42,170 bases of DNA from UMGS755 sp045602005 (GTDB lineage Bacteria; Bacillota; Clostridia; UBA1381; UBA9506), in NCBI GenBank assembly GCA_045602005.1, contig JAZSAS010000063.1, positions 1 through 42,170 of the forward strand. The letters are read 5' to 3'. Within the stretch, counting starts at the first letter, position 1; every line of letters starts with the position of its first letter. Below, piece by piece: positions 1 to 7,624 of the stretch. The notes beneath the pieces were generated by a model, which did no database searches, was not told the DNA's origin, and saw only the letters and a program-made list of their open reading frames with translations. A program made the position numbers and the translations under genes.

Positions 1-211
1 CTATTTTACCTCCGGCAACGATTTTCAAACCTTGCCGATTCGTATTTACGGTATGACAAAAAAGACAGTAACACCTAAGATGTATGCCTTGGCAACCATC
101 ATCTTTATCGTGACAATGACACTGCTTCTGCTGAATAATCTAGTAGATGATAAAGACAGCCGCAAGCTGAAAGAATTAAAAAAGAAAAAGAAAAAAGCAA
201 TGAATGCATAA
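1..211 (+). CDS. potC: Spermidine/putrescine ABC transporter permease, C-terminal end (partial)
   Basis: The open frame runs in from the left edge (first full codon at base 2) and stops with TAA at 209-211, giving about 69 visible residues. The tail reads FTSGNDFQTLPIRIYGM, then a hydrophobic segment (ALATIIFIVTMTLLLL) and a lysine-rich end. The phrase 'TLP..IY.M.....TP...AL.T' is typical of the last part of PotC-type permeases: a cytoplasmic loop followed by the final transmembrane helix. It lies 27 bases upstream of potD, as expected for a potABCD operon. The poly-Lys C-terminus fits a cytoplasmic end by the positive-inside rule. The rest of the gene lies outside the window, so PotC versus PotB is judged from the tail and from the position next to potD. 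Confidence 0.8.
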   Translation, partial: YFTSGNDFQTLPIRIYGMTKKTVTPKMYALATIIFIVTMTLLLLNNLVDDKDSRKLKELKKKKKKAMNA

Positions 212-238
212 AAAAAGTCTATCAAGGAGGAATATTAA

Positions 239-1351
239 ATGAACAAAAAAATTGCTGTAGTCTTGCTGTCAACCCTGATGGCAGTCTGCCTGTGTTTTTC
301 CGGTTGCAGCAGAACCGAAACCCTGACCCTGAATGTCTATAACTGGGGTGAATATATCTCAGACGGCAGTGAGGGCACCTTTGACACCATTTCAGAGTTT
401 GAAAACTGGTATGAAGAAACCTATGGAACACCTGTCAAAGTAAACTATACAACCTTTGCCTCTAACGAGGATATGTACAGCAAGCTTTCCAGCGGTGCTG
501 TCAGCTATGACGTGATTATCCCTTCAGACTACATGATTGCCCGCATGGCAGAAGAAGACATGCTGCTGCCTTTAAATTTTGAGAACATTCCCAATTATCA
601 GTACATTGACGAGTCCTTCCGCAGCCTGTACTACGACCCCCAGGGACTGTATACCGTTCCTTATGCCTACGGCATTGTGGGTGTTATCTATAACGCCAAC
701 GTGGTGGATGAAGCCGACACAGGCAGCTGGGATTTGTTGTGGAACGAAAAATATGCAGACAAAATTCTGCAGTTCAACAACTCCCGTGATGCCTTCGGTA
801 TGGCTATGTACAAGCTGGGGCTGGATGTAAACTCTGAAGATACCGCCGTTTGGGATGCTGCTTATGAAGAATTGATGACCCAGCGTCCGCTGGTTTACAG
901 CCTGGTTATGGATGAAATTTATAACATGATGGAATCCGGCGAAGCTGCCATTGGCGCTTATTATGCCGGCGACTATTTCACCATGTTAGATGCACAAGCC
1001 GAGGATGTTGACCTGAAATTCTATTACCCCCAGCGAACAAACTATTATGTTGATGCCATGTGTATTCCCTCCTGTTGTCAAAACAAAGAGCTTGCAGAAA
1101 TTTTTATTAACTACATGCTTTCTGAAGAACCGGCCGTTGCCAATGCAGAATACACTTACTATGCTTCTCCTAACCGCCTGGTTTATGAAAACGAGGACTA
1201 CATTGAAGATATGGGCGAAGAAGCTATGACAATTCTCTATCCCGAAACAGAGAACTTTGCCCAGCAGTATAACACCAATGCATATCGCAATTTAAAGCCG
1301 GAGATGCTGGATTATATCAACACCCTATGGGAAACAGTTAAAATTAATTAG
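239..1351 (+). CDS. potD: Spermidine/putrescine-binding lipoprotein PotD
   Basis: This 370-residue substrate-binding protein feeds the PotABC polyamine importer at the outer face of the membrane. The N-terminus is a lipoprotein signal peptide: MNKKIAVVLLSTLMAVCLCFSGC, with a lipobox F-S-G-C, so Cys23 is the likely lipidated residue. The mature part begins with LTLNVYNWGEYIS, the hallmark start of PotD/PotF proteins (N-W-x-E-Y). It continues with the KLSSGAVSYDVIIPSDYMI segment and ends with the usual 'NLKPEMLDYINTLWETVK' helix. The length matches the family. A strong ribosome binding site (AAGGAGG) sits 8 bases before the ATG. It is the last gene of the pot operon and is followed directly by a terminator. 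Whether spermidine or putrescine is preferred cannot be read from the sequence. Confidence 0.93.
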   Translation: MNKKIAVVLLSTLMAVCLCFSGCSRTETLTLNVYNWGEYISDGSEGTFDTISEFENWYEETYGTPVKVNYTTFASNEDMYSKLSSGAVSYDVIIPSDYMIARMAEEDMLLPLNFENIPNYQYIDESFRSLYYDPQGLYTVPYAYGIVGVIYNANVVDEADTGSWDLLWNEKYADKILQFNNSRDAFGMAMYKLGLDVNSEDTAVWDAAYEELMTQRPLVYSLVMDEIYNMMESGEAAIGAYYAGDYFTMLDAQAEDVDLKFYYPQRTNYYVDAMCIPSCCQNKELAEIFINYMLSEEPAVANAEYTYYASPNRLVYENEDYIEDMGEEAMTILYPETENFAQQYNTNAYRNLKPEMLDYINTLWETVKIN

Positions 1352-1368
1352 CTTTCATCAAAAGCATC

Positions 1369-1403
1369 CGGCGGACGGGAACAACTCCTGTCCGCCGTTT
1401 TTT
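1369..1403 (+). terminator. Intrinsic terminator of the pot operon
   Basis: An 8-bp GC-rich stem (CGGCGGAC at 1369-1376 with GTCCGCCG at 1390-1397) closes a 13-base loop and is followed by TTTTTT at 1398-1403. It lies 17 bases after the potD stop codon. Confidence 0.9.
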
Positions 1404-1424
1404 GTCACAAGTTGACAAAAAATA

Positions 1425-1453
1425 TTGACAAATAAACCCTCGTATGATACAAT
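1425..1453 (+). promoter_or_regulatory. Sigma-A promoter for the tyrosine T-box operon
   Basis: TTGACA (1425-1430) and TACAAT (1448-1453) are separated by exactly 17 bases. Transcription should start near 1460, just ahead of the T-box leader. A second TTGACA at 1412-1417 is too far from this -10 to pair with it. Confidence 0.8.
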
Positions 1454-1459
1454 GTTTTA

Positions 1460-1732
1460 AAGGCAATGAACGGAAACAAGTAAGCTGTGAATGGAGCTCA
1501 GAGAACCGGCGGTTGGTGTGAGCCGGAGTCCGGAAGCAGGCTGAATACAGTCCGGGAGCCGCAAGGGAGAAATTTATAGTAAATCTTGCCGGGTGCGCCC
1601 GTTACAGCGTAAGAGTAATCAGAAAACTGACTGCTTTCGGTTACTCAACGAGGCAGGCACCTGTGAGGGGTCTGTGAACTGAGGTGGTAACACGGTTAAC
1701 TCCGTCCTCTGATTTTCGGGGGGCGTTTTTTT
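1460..1732 (+). promoter_or_regulatory. T-box leader, tyrosine-type (specifier UAC)
   Basis: All main parts of a T-box riboswitch are visible. Stem I carries an AGAGA bulge and the conserved GGTTGG apical loop (about 1500-1530). The specifier loop has the loop-E pair AGTA (1479-1482) facing GAA (1543-1545), directly followed by TAC at 1546-1548, read as a tyrosine codon. The T-box sequence GAGGTGGTAACACGG is at 1681-1695; its TGGT pairs with the tRNA acceptor end and fits a discriminator base A, as in tRNA-Tyr. The leader ends in a terminator at 1703-1732. In this family, uncharged tRNA stabilises the antiterminator, so the two genes downstream should be expressed when tyrosine is scarce. The class is certain; the amino acid is very likely from the loop-E register. 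Confidence 0.9.
1703..1732 (+). terminator. T-box terminator hairpin
   Basis: CGTCCTC (1703-1709) pairs, with G-U pairs, with GGGGGCG (1719-1725) and is followed by seven T residues. The left arm overlaps the 3' half of the antiterminator, so the two folds exclude each other, as expected in a T-box. Confidence 0.8.
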
Positions 1733-1779
1733 ATTGCCTTCCGTCCTCAAAAATGTACTAAAAGGAAGGATGATTCAAA

Positions 1780-3318
1780 ATGGCAGTCAAAATCATTATG
1801 TTAGTTGTTTTCTTCGGCATCATGGTGGGCGTGGGTCTGTATTGCAGAAAGCACGCAACCAATGTTTCCGGCTTTGTTCTGGGAGGTAGAAACGTTGGCC
1901 CCTGGCTGACGGCCTTTGCCTATGGCACCTCCTACTTCTCTGCAGTTATTTTCGTTGGTTATGCCGGTCAATTCGGCTGGAAGTTTGGCATTGCCTCCAC
2001 CTGGATTGGTTTGGGAAATGCTTTTATCGGTTCTCTGCTTGCCTGGGTCATTCTGGGCAGAAGAACCCGTTTAATGACTCAGCACCTCTCCACTGCAACC
2101 ATGCCTGAATTTTTCGGCAAGCGCTATGAGAGCAATGCTCTAAAAATTGTGGCAGCCCTCATTGTGTTTATTTTCTTAATTCCTTACACCGCCTCTCTTT
2201 ACAACGGCTTGTCCCGTTTGTTTGAAATGGCTTTCGACGGTGTTGTTACCTACAATGTCTGCGTGATTGTGATGGCAATATTAACCGGTATTTATGTGAT
2301 TGCCGGCGGTTACATGGCAACAGCCATTAACGATTTCATTCAGGGATTGATTATGATTGGCGGCATTATTGCCGTTATTGCGGCGGTTCTTACTGGCCAT
2401 GGCGGTTTCACCGGTGCACTGACAAAACTGGCAAATGTTGAGCATGCCATTCCTGGGGTTTATGGTTCGTTCTTCGGCCCCGATCCCTTCGGTCTTTTTT
2501 GCGTTGTTATTCTTACCTCGCTGGGCACCTGGGGTCTTCCACAAATGGTACAGAAATTTTACGCAATTAAAAGCGAAAAAAACATTGCCAAAGGCACGAT
2601 AATTTCCACCATTTTCGCCATGATTGTTGCCGGCGGTTGTTATTTCCTTGGTGGTTTTGGCAGAATCTCCGGCATTGCCATTGCCGAAGGTGATATGCCT
2701 GTGGGCGGGTTTGATGCCATTGTTCCAAAAATGCTGGAATCCCTGCCGGATGTTCTGGTTGGGGTTGTCATTGTTTTGGTGTTGTCAGCCTCCATGTCAA
2801 CACTCTCCTCCTTGGTTCTAACCTCCAGCTCCACGCTGACACTTGATTTAATCAAGGGCCACGTTGTTAAAAACATGAGCGAAAAGAAACAGATTTTAAC
2901 CATGCGGATTTTGCTGGTTGTATTCATTTTCATTTCAGCTTTTATTGCTATCAATAAAGATAAGCTGGGCTACATTGCCGATATGATGGGCATTTCATGG
3001 GGCGCACTTGCCGGTGCTTTTTTGGCTCCCTTCCTGTATGGCTTATACAGCAAGCGGATTTCCAAAGCTTCTGTTTGGATTTGCTTTATCTTCGGCTCCG
3101 GCATCATGGTGCTGAACATGCTGGCTGGAGACAGTTTCCCCGCTGTTCTTGAGTCTCCCATCAACTGTGGTGCTTTTGCTATGATTGCCGGTTTAATCAT
3201 TGTACCAGTTATCAGTCTTATAACCCCTAAGCAAAAACCGGAAATTGTTAACGACATGTTCGCCTGCTATGACAGCAAGGTTCTGGTTTCTGCAAAAGAG
3301 GCACTGGGTGAAGAATAA
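1780..3318 (+). CDS. Sodium:solute symporter (SSS family), tyrosine T-box controlled
   Basis: This 512-residue integral membrane protein has about 12-13 hydrophobic segments, starting with IIMLVVFFGIMVGVGLYCRKH. It shows the SSS N-terminal signature FVLGGRNVGPWLTAFAYGTSYFSAVIFVGYAG, with the expected G-G-R-x-x-x-x-W, and a later conserved stretch LVLSASMSTLSSLVLTSSSTLTLDLIK that in this family holds sodium-binding serines (TM8 region). AAGGAAGGA lies 9 bases before the ATG. It is the first gene after a tyrosine-type T-box, so the cargo is probably tyrosine or something the cell can turn into tyrosine; this is inference from regulation. SSS members carry sugars, amino acids, pantothenate or organic acids, and the sequence alone does not decide. 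A weak hairpin separates it from the ligase downstream. Confidence 0.85.
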   Translation: MAVKIIMLVVFFGIMVGVGLYCRKHATNVSGFVLGGRNVGPWLTAFAYGTSYFSAVIFVGYAGQFGWKFGIASTWIGLGNAFIGSLLAWVILGRRTRLMTQHLSTATMPEFFGKRYESNALKIVAALIVFIFLIPYTASLYNGLSRLFEMAFDGVVTYNVCVIVMAILTGIYVIAGGYMATAINDFIQGLIMIGGIIAVIAAVLTGHGGFTGALTKLANVEHAIPGVYGSFFGPDPFGLFCVVILTSLGTWGLPQMVQKFYAIKSEKNIAKGTIISTIFAMIVAGGCYFLGGFGRISGIAIAEGDMPVGGFDAIVPKMLESLPDVLVGVVIVLVLSASMSTLSSLVLTSSSTLTLDLIKGHVVKNMSEKKQILTMRILLVVFIFISAFIAINKDKLGYIADMMGISWGALAGAFLAPFLYGLYSKRISKASVWICFIFGSGIMVLNMLAGDSFPAVLESPINCGAFAMIAGLIIVPVISLITPKQKPEIVNDMFACYDSKVLVSAKEALGEE

Positions 3319-3327
3319 TTAAAGTTC

Positions 3328-3364
3328 AGGCACGAAGGAATGCCCCATTTTAACCCTTGTGCCT
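3328..3364 (+). other. Intercistronic hairpin between symporter and ligase
   Basis: AGGCAC-G-AAGG (3328-3338) pairs with CCTTGTGCCT (3355-3364), 10 bp with one bulged G and a 16-base loop, and no T-run follows. It could stabilise the upstream message or reduce ribosome coupling. It also buries an in-frame GTG at 3359, which argues against that codon as the ligase start. Confidence 0.5.
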
Positions 3365-3382
3365 TTGGAAAGGAAGAAATAC

Positions 3383-5017
3383 ATGCCTATTACAGATTTT
3401 CTTGAAAGAAATGCTCGGCTTCAGCCTCATAAAGTCAGTCTGGTTGAAGTGAATCCGGAAAATCAGCCGGATGCCAGCGTTTCATGGCACGAATATAGTC
3501 TCATTGAAGCCTCCGGCAACGGAAAATATCGCCGTGAGTTAACTTGGCGTGAATTCGACATTGTTGCCAACCGTTTTGCTAACCTTCTGCTCACACGTGG
3601 AGTAAAAAAGGGAGATAAGGTTGCAATTTTAATGATGAATTGCATCGACTGGCTGCCCATTTACTTCGGCATTTTAAAAGCCGGAGCCATTGCGGTTCCC
3701 ATGAATTTCCGTTTCTCTGCCGAAGAGATTGAATATTGCGCCGACCTGGCTGACATTTCTGTTCTCGTGTTCGGGCCGGAATTCACTGAACGTTTGGAAA
3801 AAGTGCTTCCCAAGCTGAGAATTAAGCACTATTTTTTTGTAGGAGAAAACACCCCCGACTTTGCTGACAATTACGGGGATATGATTACCTACTGCTCCTC
3901 TTGCGCTCCCGCTGTAGAAATCTGCGACGAGGACGATGGTGCAATTTATTTTTCATCAGGCACCACGGGTTTCCCAAAAGCCATTCTGCACAGACATAAA
4001 GCGCTGGTTACCTCCTGCCAGGTGGAGCAAAAGCATCATGACCAAAAGCGTGATGATGTGTTTCTCTGCATTCCGCCTCTGTATCACACAGGTGCTAAAA
4101 TGCACTGGTTCGGTTCCCTTTTATCTGGCTCTAAAGCCGTGATTTTGCGGGGCATTAAGCCTGAGTGGATTCTCCAAACGGTTTCCGACGAAAGAGCCAC
4201 CATTGTCTGGCTGTTGGTGCCCTGGGCGCAGGATATTTTAGATGCCGTTGAACGTGGCACAATTCAGCTTTCTGACTATCATCTGTCTCAATGGCGTCTC
4301 ATGCATATTGGTGCCCAGCCGGTGCCCCCTTCTTTAATCAAACGGTGGAAAGAGGTTTTTCCAAATCATGATTATGACACCAACTACGGCCTCAGTGAGT
4401 CCATCGGCCCCGGTGCTGTTCATCTGGGGATTGAAAACATTCACAAGGTAGGCGCTATTGGCGTTCCCGGTTATAAATGGGAAGTTAAAATTGTGGATGA
4501 AAAGGGCGATGACGTTGTCCCCGGCGAAGTGGGCGAACTGTGCCTGAAGGGCGATGGTGTTATGAAATGCTACTATAAAAATCCGGAGGCCACCCGTGAG
4601 GTGCTGACGCCGGATGGCTGGCTTTATACCGGTGATATGGCCAAGCAGGATGAGGACGGCTTTATCTATCTGGTTGACCGCAAGAAAGACGTTATCATTG
4701 TGGGCGGTGAAAACATTTATCCCGTTCAGATTGAAGATTTTCTTCGTGCCAACGAAAAAGTGAACGATGTGGGTGTCATCGGTTTGCCTGATGAGCGTTT
4801 GGGTGAGATTACTGCCGCCATTATTCAGCTCAAAGAAGGCATGACCGCAACTGTGGAGGAAATGCAAGAATATTGCATGTCTCTCCCCCGCTACAAACGT
4901 CCGAAAACCATCATTTTCTCAGATATTCCCCGAAATGCAACAGGCAAAATTCAAAAAAACGCACTTCGTGAGCGATATGGTGCAGCAAGACTGGTGGAAG
5001 CCGAAACAACAAAGTGA
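3383..5017 (+). CDS. AMP-forming acyl/aryl-CoA ligase (ANL superfamily)
   Basis: This 544-residue enzyme of the acyl-adenylate family would join a carboxylic acid to CoA through an acyl-AMP. Visible motifs are the AMP-binding P-loop IYFSSGTTGFPKAILHRH (A3, about residues 185-200), the YGLSES motif (A5) near residue 340, GWLYTGDMAKQDEDGFIYLVDRKKD (A7/A8 hinge, about 415-440) and, at the end, IPRNATGKIQK with the catalytic lysine (A10). The start at 3383 has AAGGAAG 6-8 bases upstream; an in-frame GTG at 3359 has none and lies in a hairpin. It is the second gene behind a tyrosine T-box, after a symporter. The acid it activates is unknown: fatty acid ligases and aryl-CoA ligases share these motifs. 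An aryl acid related to tyrosine is my inference from the regulation. Confidence 0.85.
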   Translation: MPITDFLERNARLQPHKVSLVEVNPENQPDASVSWHEYSLIEASGNGKYRRELTWREFDIVANRFANLLLTRGVKKGDKVAILMMNCIDWLPIYFGILKAGAIAVPMNFRFSAEEIEYCADLADISVLVFGPEFTERLEKVLPKLRIKHYFFVGENTPDFADNYGDMITYCSSCAPAVEICDEDDGAIYFSSGTTGFPKAILHRHKALVTSCQVEQKHHDQKRDDVFLCIPPLYHTGAKMHWFGSLLSGSKAVILRGIKPEWILQTVSDERATIVWLLVPWAQDILDAVERGTIQLSDYHLSQWRLMHIGAQPVPPSLIKRWKEVFPNHDYDTNYGLSESIGPGAVHLGIENIHKVGAIGVPGYKWEVKIVDEKGDDVVPGEVGELCLKGDGVMKCYYKNPEATREVLTPDGWLYTGDMAKQDEDGFIYLVDRKKDVIIVGGENIYPVQIEDFLRANEKVNDVGVIGLPDERLGEITAAIIQLKEGMTATVEEMQEYCMSLPRYKRPKTIIFSDIPRNATGKIQKNALRERYGAARLVEAETTK

Positions 5018-5067
5018 TGAAGTTTTAAAATTTCTTTAAAGTTGTGACAGAAATATTTTTAATACAT

Positions 5068-5103
5068 AAAGCTGCCTCGTGCCGAAAGCACGAGGCAGCT
5101 TTA
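5068..5103. terminator. Bidirectional terminator between ligase and leu operon
   Basis: A perfect 15-bp stem (5068-5082 with 5088-5102) closes a 5-base CGAAA loop. It lies between two convergent units: the ligase ends at 5017 (plus) and the GIY-YIG gene ends at 5113 (minus). T-rich sequence is short on both sides. Confidence 0.85.
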
Positions 5104-5112
5104 TGTTTGCGT

Positions 5113-5406
5113 TTAAATACGTTTTTCTGTTTTAATAATATTTTGTCCTTTGTTTGCAACGAGAAGCTCTTTTTCTTCCCTTTTTAAAGCTTTAATGGCT
5201 ATTTCTCGCTTTAAGGCAGCAGATTTGTCAGTAAAGCTCTCGCAATACACCAAGGTCACCGGCAAACGGGAACGGGTATATTTCGCACCGCATCCGCTGT
5301 TGTGGGTTTTGATTCGTTCCTCAACGTTAGTTGTCCAGCCGGTGTAGAAACTGCCGTCACGGCAGCGAACCATATAAACATAATGTATTTTCTCCGTCTG
5401 TTTCAT
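5113..5406 (-). CDS. GIY-YIG domain protein (UPF0213 / YhbQ-YazA type)
   Basis: This 97-residue single-domain GIY-YIG nuclease-fold protein has the two short signature strands as YVYMV and YTGWT, followed by the conserved arginine in VEERIKTHNSG and the lysine-rich helix SAALKREIAIKALKREEKELL. Small stand-alone members such as YhbQ and YazA are thought to act on DNA, but their cellular role is poorly defined. I chose ATG 5406; an in-frame GTG at 5415 is only 2 bases from the AAGGTG that would serve as ribosome binding site, whereas 5406 is about 11 bases away. It is the last gene before the leu operon terminator, 38 bases after ilvN, so it should be co-transcribed with branched-chain amino acid genes. 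No functional link is obvious. Confidence 0.82.
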   Translation of the reverse strand: MKQTEKIHYVYMVRCRDGSFYTGWTTNVEERIKTHNSGCGAKYTRSRLPVTLVYCESFTDKSAALKREIAIKALKREEKELLVANKGQNIIKTEKRI

Positions 5407-5444
5407 CGGCAGCACAACACCTTTTCACCACATTTTCTATGATG

Positions 5445-5951
5445 TCAATTATTAAGCATTTCACGAATGGTGGAACCGCCTTTTTCCAGAGAAACGCTTC
5501 CCGTGCGGCAAATTTCCAAAATATTAAAATCACGCATGATGTTAATAAATTCGTCAATCCGCCGACTATCTGCTGTCAGCTGCAACATCACAGCTTCACG
5601 GTTATAGTCCACTGTTTTAGCCTCAAAAGCCTTAGCCGCTGTTAGTATTTCGTCCCGATGTTCAGCCGTATTTTCCATTTTAATCAACATGAGCTCAAAG
5701 CTAACCGATTCTTCCGGATTCAGTTCCCGGATAAAGCAAACATCCGGCAATTTATACAATTGATTAACCAACTGTTGTTTTTTCATCTCCTCCCCACCAA
5801 AAATCACCGTGATGCGGGAATAGTCTGCCGATTCTGTTTCACTCACAGTCAATGAGCTAATGTTAAACTGTCTGCGTCTAAACATGCTGGTAACACGATT
5901 CAACACACCAAACTGGTTGCGAACCAGAACAGCTACTGTATATCGGTTCAT
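5445..5951 (-). CDS. ilvN: Acetolactate synthase, small (regulatory) subunit
   Basis: This 168-residue protein is the regulatory partner of IlvB. An N-terminal ACT domain starts with YTVAVLVRNQFGVLNRVTSMFRRRQFNISSLTV, containing the G-V-L-x-R segment that forms the valine-binding interface in this family. A C-terminal extension (residues about 80-165) ends in the usual 'FNILEICRTGSVSLEKG' segment. The length is typical of IlvN/IlvH. Its ATG overlaps the ilvB stop by four bases (ATGA), and GAGGAGG lies within the end of ilvB, so the two subunits are translationally coupled. Valine feedback is likely from family knowledge. Confidence 0.94.
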   Translation of the reverse strand: MNRYTVAVLVRNQFGVLNRVTSMFRRRQFNISSLTVSETESADYSRITVIFGGEEMKKQQLVNQLYKLPDVCFIRELNPEESVSFELMLIKMENTAEHRDEILTAAKAFEAKTVDYNREAVMLQLTADSRRIDEFINIMRDFNILEICRTGSVSLEKGGSTIREMLNN

Positions 5952-7624
5952 GCCTCCTCACCTACCTTTTCTACTATTATCTCATCCATAGAACCACCCG
6001 GAGGCAGCATGGGCAGAACAAACTCATCTTTATCAATGGCACAATCTATGAGATAAGGCCCCTCACAGGCAAATGCCCTGTCCAGTGCGCCTGTGAGTTC
6101 TTCTAATGTTGCCGCCTTCTCACCATCTGCTCCAAAGGCACGGGCAAGGGCAACATAATCGGTTTTCCGGTTCAATATCGTATGAGAATAATGCTTATCA
6201 TAAAAGAGAGTCTGCCATTGGCGCACCATGCCCAAAACACCATTGTTCATAATCAAAATAACAAGGGGAATCTTTTCCGAAACAGCTGTTGCCATTTCCT
6301 GCAAGGTCATGCTAAAACTGCCATCGCCAGTAACTAACACCGTGGGCTCCCCGGCACCAATTTGTGCACCAATGGCAGCACCTATGCCAAAGCCCATGGT
6401 TCCCAGACCGCCGCTGGAGATAAACCGGCGGCTGTTTTGAAAACGCATGTGCTGCGCTGACCATATCTGGTGCTGACCCACATCAGTCACAACCGGCGTT
6501 CCCGGTTTTAAATAGCCACTGAGCATCGACAGAACGTTCTTTGGGGTCATGCCCTCGCGAACATCCTCATAACTCTTTTCAATTTCTTTAAAACTGCTGA
6601 TTTTCGCCTGCCATTTTGGCCGTGTCACCTTCTCTATGAAAGGCATTAGCTTTTCCAGCGTCAGCTTGATGTCTGCCCGCAGGGAGTGTGTTGCCGGAAC
6701 GGTTTTGCAAAGCTCCGATCCGTCAATATCAATATGTACAATTTTTGCCTTGTTTGCAAATTTTTCTTTATTACCGGTAACACGGTCGTTAAACCGCACA
6801 CCAAGCGAAATGATGCAATCGGCATGATGCATTGCCATGGAAGAGGCATAATGCCCATGCATCCCCTGCATGCCCAGAAATCGAGGATGGTCTGTGGGCA
6901 AGGCAGATAAACCCATCATAGAACAACCCAGGGGCGCATCAATCTTCTCTGCCAACGCCAGCATTTCTTCCTTCGCATCGCTGGACACAATACCGCCCCC
7001 AAAATAGATATATGGCTTTTCGCACCCGTTAATGCAATCTGCCGCTTCCTGAATGCGGATATCTTTTGCCGCATGTTTGGGAAGGGGGCATACCGCTGTT
7101 TGAGGTTTATATTCACATTTTGCCATTTGAATATCCTTAGGCACATCAACAAGAACCGGACCGGGTCTGCCGGACATTGCCAGCTGAAAAGCCTCACGAA
7201 TGGTATCTGCAAGCTCTTCCACAGAGCTCACAAAGTAGTTATGCTTTGTAATGGGCAAGGTAATACCCGTTATGTCAATCTCCTGAAAGCTGTCGTATCC
7301 AATCTGAGAGGTCATAACATTGCCGGTGATGGCAACCATGGGAACAGAGTCAAGATGTGCCGTTGCAATGCCTGTTACCAAGTTGGTGGCACCAGGACCC
7401 GATGTGGCAATCACCACACCCACACGTCCGGTGGCTCTTGCATAGCCGTCTGCCGCATGGGCAGCACCCTGTTCATGAGCCGTCAGAACATGCCGGATTT
7501 CAGTACTATATTTATACAACGAGTCATACACATTGAGAATCTGGCCGCCCGGATATCCAAATACCACATCACAGCCCTGTTCAATCAATGTTTTTATAAT
7601 AATATCAGCGCCGGATAATTTCAT
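5948..7624 (-). CDS. ilvB: Acetolactate synthase, large (catalytic) subunit
   Basis: This 558-residue thiamine-diphosphate enzyme condenses two pyruvates to 2-acetolactate (or pyruvate with 2-oxobutyrate), the first shared step to valine, leucine and isoleucine. The N-terminal domain has VFGYPGGQILNVYDSL and the catalytic glutamate in HEQGAAHAADGYARATG. A central FAD-binding domain follows, and the ThDP motif GDGSFSM...IMNN lies near residue 430-460. I chose ATG 7624: AGGAGGGG lies just upstream, and the IlvB core begins within a few residues (MKLSGADIIIKTLIEQG). A start 17 codons upstream adds non-conserved residues. Its ATG overlaps the leuB stop (ATGA). ilvC and ilvD are not in the window, so the common pathway must be completed elsewhere. 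Confidence 0.95.
   Translation of the reverse strand: MKLSGADIIIKTLIEQGCDVVFGYPGGQILNVYDSLYKYSTEIRHVLTAHEQGAAHAADGYARATGRVGVVIATSGPGATNLVTGIATAHLDSVPMVAITGNVMTSQIGYDSFQEIDITGITLPITKHNYFVSSVEELADTIREAFQLAMSGRPGPVLVDVPKDIQMAKCEYKPQTAVCPLPKHAAKDIRIQEAADCINGCEKPYIYFGGGIVSSDAKEEMLALAEKIDAPLGCSMMGLSALPTDHPRFLGMQGMHGHYASSMAMHHADCIISLGVRFNDRVTGNKEKFANKAKIVHIDIDGSELCKTVPATHSLRADIKLTLEKLMPFIEKVTRPKWQAKISSFKEIEKSYEDVREGMTPKNVLSMLSGYLKPGTPVVTDVGQHQIWSAQHMRFQNSRRFISSGGLGTMGFGIGAAIGAQIGAGEPTVLVTGDGSFSMTLQEMATAVSEKIPLVILIMNNGVLGMVRQWQTLFYDKHYSHTILNRKTDYVALARAFGADGEKAATLEELTGALDRAFACEGPYLIDCAIDKDEFVLPMLPPGGSMDEIIVEKVGEEA

Noticed and set aside
3359..3382. Upstream GTG start for the CoA ligase
   Set aside because: It lies in the right arm of a hairpin, with no ribosome binding site; ATG 3383 has AAGGAAG at good distance.
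4334..4867. A 177-codon open frame on the minus strand
   Set aside because: Lies fully inside the CoA ligase gene, whose motifs are clear in the other direction.
7073..7618. A 181-codon open frame on the plus strand
   Set aside because: Antisense to the N-terminal part of ilvB; His/Cys-rich composition typical of a shadow frame.
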